Origin: Pachypanchax playfairii
Lineage: Eukaryota > Chordata > Actinopteri > Cyprinodontiformes > Aplocheilidae
Direction: 5' to 3'
Assembly (NCBI GenBank): GCA_006937955.1
Contig: SSNP01000083.1
Coordinates: forward strand, 767,502-831,501
DNA length: 64,000 nucleotides
This document shows positions 50,520 through 60,841 of the stretch, piece after piece. A program made the translations under genes and the position numbers. A model generated the notes under the pieces. It saw nothing but the letters and a program-made list of their open reading frames with translations, did no database searches and was not told where the DNA came from. Position 1 is the first letter of the stretch. Each line of letters begins with the position of its first letter.

Positions 50520-51207
50520 GCTACGTTTACATGTGCCAAATTTCCCCAATCTGATTAAAATCTTGGTCGATCGGAATTCCCAAATCCCTGTTTACATGGA
50601 CACTAACTGAAATGATCTGATCATGCCATGAGTACACATGCACCAAGCACTCGATCAGGTTAAATGAGTTGAGCATGCGCAAAGCGAGTTGTCTTTCCGG
50701 GGGAAGAAAAAAAGTAAACAAACTCCACATCGCCACATCGTGTGCTTGAGCTGACTCACGTTATCCCCAATATGGACCTTCTGCAGGTGATTACCTTTAT
50801 GTTTGGGTTTTTACTGGTCGCATTAACCAAGCTAGAGGCTGGATACATATTGCTACTGTTCCTCTGCCACAGGAGAGGAGAGCAGGATGACAGGATGACT
50901 GCGCCAGCAGACCACTTCTGTTTACCTCCCGCTATGTTTTCTACTTGGGTCTGCGAAAGCAGAAAGACATCACGCTGAAGTTGTACGCATGCGCAGTGGG
51001 CTTTTTTCACCCCTTCATTCTGAATGGGTGTGTACATGCATGTCTATCCGAATGAAGATTGGACAAAACCACCCCTCTCGATCGGAAGTAAATTTTATTC
51101 TGATCAGGCTGCATCGGATCAAAACATTCTGATTGACATGTTTACATGACGTATTTTTTATCCGATTGGGAGTTTATTCCGATTAAATGTGCCCATGTAA
51201 ACGTAGC
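50520..51207. mobile_element. MITE with GCTACGTTTACATG ends
   Basis: The inverted ends of about 16 bp (GCTACGTTTACATGTG and its inverse) are flanked by TA on both sides. Subterminal text repeats TGTTTACATG and GATCGGAAT/ATCCGAT motifs. The element is 688 bp and non-coding. Confidence 0.75.
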
Positions 51208-51529
51208 TAGTGCACTGCCATCTTTACATTATATAGATTCTATAGTACCACCTGTGGTTGTGAGATATAGACCACAGTGCAATAAACTGAAATATACATA
51301 TACCATATACCTGACTACCATGAAAAAAAAAGTTGTGCAGTAATTAATTTTATTAGCTTCCCCAATCATTTAGAAGATAATAAGGACAATGAAAATGTTT
51401 TTTGGAAATAATAAGGTTTAATTTTCAAAATATCATGTGTCCGCTACAGTGGACATTGGAACGCCATACATGAAAAAACAAATATTGACAACAGTGCTGA
51501 AAATATTAGAAATTATCCCAAATATCAGC

Positions 51530-51880
51530 ATAAAAGGAAGTGAAAACACTTATTCACAGTTCTGCAGTGCATTCATATAGAAAGTATTGAAAAGTATATA
51601 TAAGTAATAGTTTCAACTACACTGTCTCTTAGTGTATGAAAGTGCCATAAAAGTCAACATAACAATGAATGAAAATATTTAACAGTTCTGTAGTGTATTT
51701 ATACATAAACATACTGAAAAGAAAATATTAGAATGAGTGAGACTTCAACTTTACTGTCTCTTAGTGTATAAAAATTCCAAAAGGTCAACATAACACTGAA
51801 ATGAAAACACCTTATCACTGTTCTGTGGTGTATTTATACATACCAAAAAGTCAACATAAGAATGAATTTAAACACTTAAT
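51530..51880. repeat. About 130-bp tandem repeat, 2.5 degenerate copies
   Basis: The core TTCTGTAGTGTATTTATACA recurs at about 51560, 51686 and 51821 (spacing about 126 and 135 bp). CACTGTCTCTTAGTGTA-like text lies between. It sits in the 3' region of the piggyBac element. Confidence 0.75.
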
Positions 51881-51984
51881 CAGCATTGGAGCATACCGAT
51901 ACATGAAAACGACAAAACTCAACTTGTATGACACTATAACATCACTGTTGTTCATGTATGCCAAAATCTTGATGGATTTTTGCT

Positions 51985-54051
51985 CTAGGAGGTATGATAC
52001 TTGAGGAAGCAATTCCCCTTCTTTGATACGCAAAGGAACACTTTGCACTTGGTGCACATCACGTATGTTTTGCTCTTGCAGCCGGATCTGCGACACCTTG
52101 ATGCATGCGTTTCATCCACCATCTCTGGGAGATGGATGGCCACGTAGTGCCTGACAGCTGCATTTGGCTGAAGTTTCCACTTTTGACGTGGAGGACTGTA
52201 GTCATCTTCACTGTCAATTCCCATTCCTGCTTGGGCCCGAGAAATCAACTGCTCACCAAGAAGCAATTTGAACTCAAGGAACTTCTGTGGTTTCTTTCCC
52301 AGAAGCTGCCAGTCAGCTTTATACTAAAGCCATGAGTTGATGATTGCCAGATCAAAAAAGTGGAACACTGCTCGCACCGTCCACTTCCGAGTGCGAGTGG
52401 CCATCCTGTAGTAGCTCAGCATCCGGTCAACCAAGTCAACGCCACCCATGTTTGTATTGTATTCTGCAACGACCTGTGGCCTTGACATCTGGATGAATCT
52501 TTTTTCTTTCTTAGACCATCTTTTGCGAGTGTCCTGAGGCTCGATGCCATAGGCGGAAGAAGCCATGGTAACTGGCTTGTTGTCCAACCACTTTATCACC
52601 GCAAGCTCAGGAAGACTTCTTCTAACCACCATCTCTGATGCCCCTCTTCCTTTCTTCTTAAAGTGGTTATCTCGAATGATGTTGCACTCCTTTGGAACTC
52701 TGTTTTTCATTAGGGTTCCAGTCCCTGTTAACCCTTTTGCCATCAGGGTTTCCAGGAGGTACACAAATGTGAAGAACCTGTCAAAGAAAAGGTGGGTTCC
52801 TCTGGGAACTGACTCGGTCAAATGAATGACAGCTTGTTCTCCAATTCCATGTCCTTCTGTGGTTCTAAAGGTGGTCTTTCCCTGGTAGACCACAAAGTCT
52901 AAGACCAGACCAGTTGGTGCAGCCAAAACAAAAACCTTCAATCCAGTTGGATATGGTTTACCTGGTACATACTGGCGCACTGGACAGCGACCAGTAAATG
53001 GAATCATTTGCTCATCGATGCACATCTTTTCAGCTCTGGGCAGACTCAGACATCCTTGCCTTACTTTTGCCAGAAGGGGCCACACTCTCTACAGGAGATC
53101 TCTTGATTTTTCATCATCTGAAACATCAAGGTCATTGACAACCTTGATGGAATTTCGCAGCTTGTAGAATCGATTCCTCGACATAGATTCTGCCACAATC
53201 TGAACTCTGGTGTTTGAGGCCCAATACATTTGAATATTGGGATAACCCAAACAGGCCATGTAAATAGAATTGCCAAAGAATGTCTTTAACTCCTCTGGGG
53301 TGTTGTTTAGTGTTGCCCCAGACACAAGGACTTCACGCTGATTCGTGCACATAGCCATTTTTTCAACGATGGAGTTGTCGATGTACTGTTCAAAATAATT
53401 CATAGGAGTCCAGTTTTGGCGTGTTACTGCATCATTGTCCTGCGCAATAGGATCAAACAACTGGGGGTTGAATCTTGAGAAAAAAAAAGAAAAAAATGGA
53501 AGTTAGTCTCAGACCATTTGATTAAAAGTGTAATTTCTTAAGAAAAAAAAACTCAACGTGTACATTGTAGTCTTGCTCCACAGTGGACGGCGGCTAGGCG
53601 TAGATGTGGACTGTCCTGCTTGCTCTGAATCTTCTGTCTCTGCTTGCCCTGATTGAATTTCTTCTTCAGAGCTTTCTAGCTCCTCTGCTTCTGGTTCAAA
53701 CTCTGCATCTTGATCTTCCTCATCTGACAACTCAATATTTGAGTTCCCATCAACAATTTGCAGCAATATCCTCTCTGCCTCTGACCGCGAATCTCTTTCT
53801 TTGTATTTGAAAAAAATACATAACAAAAGGGTAGAAGTAACTACTAATGTCCACTGCGGAGGACATTACATAAACTCTAAAATACTGTGGTAGGATATTG
53901 TTATATTTATATAAGAAACGGTTTAATGTGTTCTTAAGATATTCATAGAAATTATAACAACAAAGTTTCAAGTGAAAATTGGCACAAAGAAAAGTATTAG
54001 GCACTTACTTTTGCTCCTCCCATAAAACGTGCTTGTTGCAATGGAAGCCAT
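51985..54051 (-). pseudogene. piggyBac transposase (PGBD4-like) with two in-frame TAG stops
   Basis: DDE transposase that inserts at TTAA. Exon 1 is 54051-54009 (MASIATSTFYGRSK, donor GTAAGT). Exon 2 is about 53798-53564 (acidic: LSDEEDQDAEFEPEAEELES). Exon 3 starts near 53473 after a T-rich acceptor and joins in frame as IFNPQLFDPIAQ. The triad Asp residues are all present: CIDEQMIPFTGR, HLFFDRFFTF and NMGGVDLVDR. The C-terminus is a Cys-rich zinc domain (CRRSGCKSK, MCTKCKVFLC). Two TAG codons interrupt exon 3, at 53089-53091 (RDLL-stop-RVW) and 52324-52326 (SWL-stop-YKAD), with the same frame continuing after each. The exon 2 donor (GTACAC) is weak, so that junction is inference. Otherwise well kept, so inactivation is recent or the stops are read through. 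Confidence 0.82.
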
Positions 54052-54261
54052 TTTCCTTTCAGAGAAAAAGAAAGTTCCCGAAGCCCCACCCCTACAAATG
54101 AGGTACCATTTAAAGGCTCTAAATGTCCTCTTTAAACACCAAAAGGAGTTAGTTCAGTAGCATGCAAGGAGATGAAGTTAAATATTCAGGTTTACAAAAC
54201 TCCTCCACAGAGGACAAATTACCTAAACCTAGTTAAAGTCTAAACCAAAAATAACATTGGC

Positions 54262-54395
54262 TCCTACAATAGCATTTAATGATGTTTTAGACTCAATAGT
54301 TTTTTCCCAAAATGTAAAAAACCCAACTCACTATCTTCATCATACTCTTGATCTTGTTCTGACTGATGGCATTGAGCAGTGTTTTTTAACTTTCA
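54262..54395 (+). pseudogene. LINE endonuclease fragment, right part of a split copy
   Basis: Reads FNDVLDSIVFSQNVKNPTHY, then LHHTLDLVLTDGIE, the segment of a LINE endonuclease with the conserved S-D-H-region lead-in (HTLDLV). It follows on from the fragment ending at 50257. Confidence 0.7.
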
Positions 54396-54671
54396 GGTCC
54401 CAACCCCACATGGGGTTACACATACTTTTAACTCATTGTTATTGTTTTTAAAGTAAAAATACCACAGCAGTGAAATCGCCTGGCCTGAGCATTCCTGGCT
54501 TTAGCACCAAACTATTTTCATCAAACCCTGAATGTTTTTCACCCCAGAATTGCCCTATGATACTAATGAAGAAGGCAGTTTTGTATTCTTCTGGTTTTAG
54601 TGAATGCAGTGCAGGCAGACAATATGACCAATCAGAGAGGAATTGTACAGAGATAAGGAATCCTCTGTGTT

Positions 54672-54765
54672 TCTTATTGGCTGTTGTCTGGTAACCGGAG
54701 GGTTGCAGGGTAGAATCCCCGCTCCACCCGAAAAAAGATCACCTGACCGTTTTGTCCTTGGGTGT
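54672..54765 (+). repeat. tRNA-derived SINE fragment
   Basis: GTAACCGGAGGGTTGCAGGG and AGAATCCCCGCTCC resemble the box B half of a tRNA-derived SINE head. They are followed by CCGTTTTGTCCTTGGG, a common SINE body motif in fish. Confidence 0.55.
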
Positions 54766-54792
54766 TTCTAAATGTCAAGGAACCTTTCCTAC

Positions 54793-54873
54793 CGAGGTAC
54801 TGCCTTAGTAGGTGAGGCATCTTGCTTACCGAGGCAGTGCCTTGGTAGACGAGGCATCTTGCTTACGAGGACA
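54793..54873. repeat. 37-bp tandem duplication
   Basis: TACCGAGGTACTGCCTTAGT... and TACCGAGGCAGTGCCTTGGT... are two adjacent copies, each ending GAGGCATCTTGCT. A third start (TACGAGG) follows. Confidence 0.8.
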
Positions 54874-55209
54874 CTGGAACAGACTTAACTCAAGTGATCA
54901 TGGCTGCCGACTCATGCGCACTGTTTACGAGTCGCCCATCGTAGTAGCATAGTAACGTAGCAGCATTCCTTCAGCCATGGAACTAGAAATGTTAAAGAGG
55001 CCATTTCACACAAATTTTATGACTTTGTTGTTATTTCTTAAGAATTGACCTGTAATGTGAAACATTTTATATCTAGAAAACGTTAGGAAACACTGATTAG
55101 CAGACCTTGCAATCTCTCTGCGTCAAAATTCGGCTGGTTTTGTCAGGCTTCTGCAGCAGCTCATTAATAATCATTATTCAAATTTTCTGAACTCAGATTG
55201 GCTAACAAA

Positions 55210-56815
55210 CTAGCCTATGACAGCAAGGCATACTGTTTCCTGCCCCACTGCGCATTGCAACAAGAGGTGTTGTGTCTTCTGGTTTGTTACATCTTATGCT
55301 ACAGCTTTTAGCCAGCAGCATGCTAGGCATGGTTTCAACTGTGGGAGATGCAGAATACTAACGAGCAAAGGAGTTGTGACGAAACAGATAAAGGCCAGAG
55401 GGCGTGCAGCGTTTGCGCCCTGTTGTACCAGGTGACAGCAGTGTGCAAGCCCCCTCTGCCAGTACTTGATTTCCGGAATTGTTACGCAGATACTGCTGTA
55501 GTCTTGTTGATGAAGGCAGCATTCGCGCCTCCGCTCCCTACAGCTGTACGCTCCATCTTGGCGCTAGCTGGTGGAGACAGCATCTGCGCCCCCGCTCTCA
55601 GCTTTTGCCTTCCTCAAGCAGCTACCGCACACTGTTTGGTGTCTATACCCTTTTCAGTGGTGCATGGCAGACATAGGTGGCTCCCACTGCTGTGTGACAT
55701 GTGGAGCTTTGCTTCAGGCTGAGGATGGGCATGACCTGTGCCCTACCTGTTTCGGTGTGGACCACCTGAGGGTGGGGCTGTTGGACAACCCGTGCATGAA
55801 CTGCAGTTATCTGCCATGGGCTGTCAGAATGGCAAGATTGGCGCAGTTGTCATCGGCTGAGTTGGCTGAGCTTCCGCCCTCAGGACAGGTGCTTCCCTTC
55901 CGTGCCTAGACACTCTAAGCGCCTCTCTGATCCAGCTGCAACTGAGGCTCCTTTGAAGAAGAGGAAAGCCAAATCGAATGTTGTTAGGTGTTTTCCTTAT
56001 TCTATCAAAACCTTTTGTTATTATACATAGAAGAATCAAGACCACACAAGAAGTTTGATTCAAAACTTAGCCGAGGAGAGTGTCATTCTCTAGAGTGGAC
56101 AAGTTGTCTGCTAAACTGGACATGAGGGGGAATTTTTTTCGGGTTCACCACCTGCAACCTCCTGTCTCCAACACAGGGCCTGTTTCTTCCCCCATGCCCG
56201 ATCTTGCTTGGGAGGTGGATGTTCTTTCCCTTGCAGCATCTGCTGCTTGATTGTGTCACCTGAGGAAGCCCTGCACTGAGATGTCAGATGCCCATGACCA
56301 CAATGTCGTGTTATGGACGAGTTTTGACTAGGGCATATAATTTTGGTGCTCAAGCAGGTCGCTTGGGTAATGCACTGGCGCACCTGCTGTTTGCCCTGTC
56401 TGCATCCCTCCAAGAGGTTGAGGGTGCTGCGACTGCTAGTTCTTTCTGTGATGCAGCCCTGCAAGCTTTTTTTTGGATGACAAGAGATCTTGGACGAATC
56501 ATGTCTTACCTGGTTCAGGCTTGCCTTCAGGTTTGGCTTGCTCAGTCCGCCCTGGCTGAGTCTTGCCGTAACTATGGTTCTATCTCTCTCTGTCACTCAG
56601 AATGCTTGCATTTTCCACGAGAAGATTCTGAAGGAAGAGAGCAGTGGATGACGTATATCACCTCTGTAATGTCATCCGGGGTCACAGGTGTGACTTTTTT
56701 GGCATTACTTCTCGAACTGCGCATGCATGAAGGGAACATTCAGTGCTTTCAGCACTGCCCTCTGGCAGTATCCGGGATTCATAGAACCGTAGTTACATAC
56801 GTAACTTTCGTTCAG
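55210..56815 (+). mobile_element. DIRS1-like retrotransposon remnant (5' part)
   Basis: Contains broken gag-like coding sequence and, at 56741-56815, the text GTGCTTTCAGCACTGCC through AACCGTAGTTACATACGTAA. I recognise that text as the terminal repeat of fish DIRS1-type elements. The reverse transcriptase, RNase H, methyltransferase and tyrosine recombinase parts are absent. Confidence 0.6.
55664..56590 (+). pseudogene. DIRS1-like gag (ORF1), broken
   Basis: Begins MADIGGSHCCVTCGALL with a four-Cys zinc-ribbon-like motif (CCVTCG ... LCPTCFG) and continues to a stop at 55909. Further segments follow in other frames: KLDMRGNFFRVHHLQPP and DLAWEVDVLSLAASAA near 56110-56250, then RLGNALAHLLFALSASLQE and ACLQVWLAQSALAESCR near 56360-56570. 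That last pattern is the C-terminal part of DIRS1 ORF1 in fish. At least three frame breaks make it a pseudogene. In DIRS1 elements this protein is the nucleocapsid-like partner of the reverse transcriptase. Confidence 0.6.
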
Positions 56816-56888
56816 TTTTGTCAAAATAACAACTTGATTTTGTCAACAAAAGAGAGGCTGCCTGCTGACAGTCACACATATATTCCAG

Positions 56889-57276
56889 GTAAATTCCAGG
56901 TGGATTCCTCCACAACCTCCTGGATTTATGACTACCTCACAAACAGACCACAGTTTGTGAGACTGAAAGGTTGTGTGTCTGAGATGGAGGTCAGCTGCAC
57001 TGGAGCGCCACAAGGAACTGTACTCTCACCATTTCTCTTCACGATGTACACCTCTGACTTCCAGTACAACTCTGAGTCCTGTCATCTGCAGAAATACTCT
57101 GATGACTCTGCAGTTGTTGGGTGCATCAGTGAGGGACAAGAAGCTGAGTATAGAGAACTGGTCAGTCAGTTTGTGAAATGGTGCGGTAACAATCATCTCG
57201 TTTTAAATACCAGCAAAACTAAGGAAATGATTGTTGACTTCAGGAGGAGAAAGAATCAACACAGCAGTATTTCCAT
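56889..57276 (+). pseudogene. L2-like LINE reverse-transcriptase fragment
   Basis: Encodes KFQVDSSTTSWIYDYLTNRP through GAPQGTVLSPFLFT, KYSDDSAVVG (motif C) and DFRRRKNQHSS. It is nearly identical to the same segment of the LINE at 59318-60841, with only three amino-acid changes seen (Gly/Lys, Gly/Glu, Ser/Cys). It is truncated at both ends. Confidence 0.85.
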
Positions 57277-57316
57277 CCTCACATCCAGCGCCCCCTTGTG
57301 GGCACTGGATGTGAGG
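57277..57316. repeat. Perfect 12-bp stem hairpin
   Basis: CCTCACATCCAG at 57277-57288 and CTGGATGTGAGG at 57305-57316 are exact inverse complements around a 16-bp loop. It lies at the point where the LINE fragment ends. Confidence 0.85.
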
Positions 57317-57540
57317 AACCTTTTTTTGTCTCCTTCCTTTCCCCATGTTGTCTGATATCGTATGTATATGTATGTATGGAGGTATTCTCCTGTGTGACCT
57401 TGGCTGACCTGAGCAACTGGTGCTGGGCATACTTGCCCTTGGCTGCCTCTGAGAGTGAAGGTCAAGCTGTTTTTTCTGTATCTCCATGTAATTTCCCCCG
57501 TGGGACAATAAAGGCATATCAAAATCAAATCAAACATTGG
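57317..57540 (+). repeat. LINE 3' end with poly-repeat tail
   Basis: Ends with ATGTAATTTCCCCCGTGGGA followed by CAATAAAGGCATATC and AAATCAAATCAAA, the standard 3' hairpin and tail of L2-like fish LINEs. Its coding part is not present here. Confidence 0.65.
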
Positions 57541-58223
57541 AGCTAAAGAAAGCTGCTAATGCTAAATTTAAAAGTGCTTTATGTTTTATTAAAAAGAATG
57601 AGCAGAGAATGCGGGCAAACTCCTTTGCAAATACACTCCAGCACAATAATATATCTGACTTCTGAAAGTAGATAAAGTTAATAAATAATTGTAGGTCACT
57701 GCTGCCAACAACTATTGATGGGGTTACTGGAGAGAAGAATATTGCTGAATTATGGAGAAAGCATTACTGTAATCTTTTTAATTGTGTAAACTCTGAAAGA
57801 TTTAATGTTGACAATATTGGCTACAATGATGGAATGATTATCTGACCTGATGAGGTAATGAGGTATGTCTTCCAATAGAGAAAATGTTATCAAATAAAGC
57901 ATGTGGTCCAGACCGGTTATCAGCAGAGCACATGAAGTATGCAAGCCCAAGAGTTCATGTGCTACTTTCGTTGTGCTTTACAGGTTTTTTAAATTCTACC
58001 TGATACCATGCTATCAGTCCTGTTGGTGCTGATAGTAAAAGAAAAAAACTGTAAAGATTTCTTGTATTGATAATTATAGACCTATTGCTTTGGCAAGTGT
58101 ACTGTCTAAAGTGTGTAACATATTCTATGGAAAGACTTCAAGAGTAACAACTGACAATCAGTTTGGCTTTAAGAGAAAGCTCAGTACTGATCTATGTATA
58201 TATGCCTTAAAGGAAGTTGTAGG

Positions 58224-58995
58224 TGTCACGTTTCGTGGTTATAATGTTGGACCCAAGTGCAGTGAGTGTGGGGGGGAAAAACACAACTGAACAGGTATTA
58301 AGAACAACAGAAGATTTTAATAAAGAAAGTAAAGTTCTGACGTGGCAGCAAAATAACTTACATGAGGAATGAGAAACGGATGAACAGTCCAGAGATGAAA
58401 AAACAACAAAAGTAATCCATGGGGAAAAACCATAATCCAGATAAGGTGGTCTGAGACGGTGACTGAGGACTAAGACGAACTGAGAGCTAAAGCTAAGATT
58501 AGTACGGAGGCAATGACAACAGGAAACTGCGACGGAAGAGTCCTCTAAACGGCGCGGCAGACGGCCAGCGCAGAGGCACTCAAAAACCCAGAGAGACGCT
58601 CTAGGGACGGGGACACGACAGACTAAGATTTGGGACATACAGGGTTTGTGACAACAGACCGACGCTGACTAACACATACATGGAACTTAAATACAAACAC
58701 CAAACTGATTACAAACACAAAACACCTGAGGACATGGGGGAAAGAACGAAACAGAGGAGCTAATCAACAACACGACACACCTGAATGGAAAAGACTGGAG
58801 AGAAGCTGAGCCGACACATGAGGAGAACAGGAAGCACAGACATGACCAAAATAAAAGCGAAACAGGAAACTGGATGACTAAGGAAAATAAAAGCATAACA
58901 TGACCTAAGAATTGAATCAGAACCAAAAGGGGAAAACAACTACTGCAAAACCCCTGAAGTACAGAACATAATAAACAAAACCCCAAGACCTGACA
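58224..58995 (-). mobile_element. Solo LTR of a Ty3/gypsy-like retrotransposon
   Basis: A 772-bp stretch that starts TGTCA and ends TGACA, with a perfect 5-bp duplication GTAGG on both sides (58219-58223, 58996-59000). On the minus strand it contains GTATTTAAG as a possible TATA box followed by CT-rich text typical of fish LTRs. There is no internal coding region, so it is probably left by LTR-LTR recombination. It interrupts the old LINE. Confidence 0.75.
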
Positions 58996-59223
58996 GTAGG
59001 TAAATAAAAGAAACAGAACACATCCGTTTTTATGTGCTTTTTAGATGCCTCTAAAGCTTTTGACAGAGTCAACCATCAAAAGCTGTTTTGCAAACTGCAA
59101 AATAGGGGTGTACCTGCATATGAAATGAAATGAAATGAAATGAAAATGAAATGAAATGAAAAATACTTTATTTATCCCAGAAGGGAAATTCAACGTTGTA
59201 GTAGTTTTTTTTTTTTTTTTTTT

Positions 59224-59245
59224 NNNNNNNNNNNNNNNNNNNNNN
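59224..59245. other. Assembly gap (22 N) in a poly-T run
   Basis: Ns flanked by T tracts on both sides; the length of the real run is unknown. Confidence 0.95.
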
Positions 59246-59317
59246 AGTTTTTTTTTTTTTTTTTTTTTTTGTCCAACAATAAAAACAACAATGAAGACAA
59301 CAATACAATAATAAAAA

Positions 59318-60841
59318 TCAAGGTCTGTTCTTGTTGTAGAGGCTAATGGCTGCAGGCAGGAATGATCTTTTGTATCTTTCGGTCTTGCATCGGACCTGAA
59401 GAAGCCTCTCACTGAACACACTCTGTTGTTTGATCACTGTGTCGTGCAGAGGGTGAGAAGAGTCCTCCATCATCTTCATCAGCTTGTCCAGCATTCTTTT
59501 TTGTACAATCAGCTCCAGCGGCTCCAGAGATACTCCCAGCACAGATCCAGCTTTCCTGATCAGTTTGTTGATTCTCTTCAAGTCTCTGGTTCTGATGCTG
59601 CTGCCCCAGCAGATGGCTGCAAAGCTGATTGCACTTTCCACAACAGACCTATAGAAGATTTGCAACATCTTGGTGCAGACATTAAAAGATCTCAGCTTCC
59701 TTAAGAAGTAGAGTCTGCTCTGACCTTTCTTGTAGATGTATTCTGTGTTGCATTTCCACTCTAGTCTGTTGTCCAGCTGAACTCCAAGGTACTTGTATTC
59801 CTCCACCACCTCTACCTCCTCTCCTAGGATGGAAATACTGCTGTGTTGATTCTTTCTCCTCCTGAAGTCAACAATCATCTCCTTAGTTTTGCTGGTATTT
59901 AAAACGAGATGATTGTTACCGCACCATTTCACAAACTGACTGACCAGTTCTCTATACTCAGCTTCTTGTCCCTCACTGATGCACCCAACAACTGCAGAGT
60001 CATCAGAGTATTTCTGCAGATGACAGGACTCAGAGTTGTACTGGAAGTCAGAGGTGTACATCGTGAAGAGAAATGGTGAGAGTACAGTTCCTTGTGGCGC
60101 TCCAGTGCTGCTGACCTCCATCCCAGACACACAACCCCCCAGTCTCACAAACTGTGGTCTGTTTGTGAGGTAGTCATAAATCCAGGAGGTTGTGGAGGAA
60201 TCCACCTGGAATTTATGGAACTTCTCACATAACAAAGCAGGCTGAATTGTGTTAAAAGCACTTGAGAAGTCAAAGAACATGACCCTCAAAGTGCTGCCTG
60301 ATTGGTCCAGATGAGCGTGTGCTCTGTGAAGCAGGTAGATGATGGCATCTTCAACCCCAAGCCCATTACGGTATGCAAACTGTAATGGGTCCTGAAAGGT
60401 GCTGACCTGCTTGTTGAGGTGAGCCAGTAAGAGTCTCTCCAGGACTTTCATGACGTGAGATGTCAGGGCAACTGGTCTGTAGTCGTTTGGTTCAGCTGGT
60501 TGTGGTTTTTTAGGTACTGGAACAAGGCAGGATGTTTTCCACAGCACAGGAACTGTTTTCTGTCTCAGACTGGTGTTGAAGAGGTGCTGGAGAACTGGAC
60601 ATAGTTGCATTGAGCAGGTCTTGAGAACTCTGGGACTGACACCATCTGGACCTGCAGCCTTGTTCTGGTTCAGTTTCTCCAGTTGTTTCTTGACCTGGTA
60701 GCAGGTCACCGACAGAGTGGAGGTGGAGGCAGAGGAGGTCTTTGGGTGCTCTAAGGTGGAGGAAGATGATGCAGTGTTCTGGTCCATGACTGAGCTGCAG
60801 GGTGACAAAGTGGAGGTGTGACAGGAAAGCTGTGGGCTCAT
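59318..60841 (-). CDS. LINE ORF2 partial: reverse transcriptase domain, open frame
   Basis: Reverse transcriptase of an L2/CR1-group retrotransposon, which copies element RNA at nicked target DNA. The frame is open for 507 codons to a stop at 59318. It has RT0/1 text KAAGPDGVSPRVLK (61-74), NDYRPVALTS (119-128), motif A FFDFSSAFN (Asp191), motif B GAPQGTVLSP (247-256), motif C YSDD (278-281) and KYLGVQLDNRLEW in the thumb region. The C-terminus is the usual INKLIRKAGSVLG and HPLHDTV. The endonuclease is absent, so this is a 5'-truncated insertion and not autonomous. The first Met is not the natural start. No frameshift is visible, so it is young. Confidence 0.88.
   Translation of the reverse strand: MSPQLSCHTSTLSPCSSVMDQNTASSSSTLEHPKTSSASTSTLSVTCYQVKKQLEKLNQNKAAGPDGVSPRVLKTCSMQLCPVLQHLFNTSLRQKTVPVLWKTSCLVPVPKKPQPAEPNDYRPVALTSHVMKVLERLLLAHLNKQVSTFQDPLQFAYRNGLGVEDAIIYLLHRAHAHLDQSGSTLRVMFFDFSSAFNTIQPALLCEKFHKFQVDSSTTSWIYDYLTNRPQFVRLGGCVSGMEVSSTGAPQGTVLSPFLFTMYTSDFQYNSESCHLQKYSDDSAVVGCISEGQEAEYRELVSQFVKWCGNNHLVLNTSKTKEMIVDFRRRKNQHSSISILGEEVEVVEEYKYLGVQLDNRLEWKCNTEYIYKKGQSRLYFLRKLRSFNVCTKMLQIFYRSVVESAISFAAICWGSSIRTRDLKRINKLIRKAGSVLGVSLEPLELIVQKRMLDKLMKMMEDSSHPLHDTVIKQQSVFSERLLQVRCKTERYKRSFLPAAISLYNKNRP

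Larger units (their letters stand above)
51418..54236 (-). mobile_element. piggyBac-family transposon (PGBD4-like), nearly intact
   Basis: TTAA occurs at both likely edges (about 51418 and 54233), with weak inverted similarity in the first 35 bp (TGTCCGCT on one side, TGTCCTCT on the other) and internal GTCCACT repeats. The exact ends are uncertain. It contains one three-exon transposase gene on the minus strand and a tandem repeat in its 3' region. Confidence 0.65.

Noticed and set aside
54672..54765. A functional tRNA gene
   Set aside because: Only a box B-like half is seen; there is no paired acceptor stem and the text fits a SINE head better.
56111..56596. 161-codon minus-strand frame
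   Set aside because: It is antisense to the DIRS1-like gag text, which explains the open frame.
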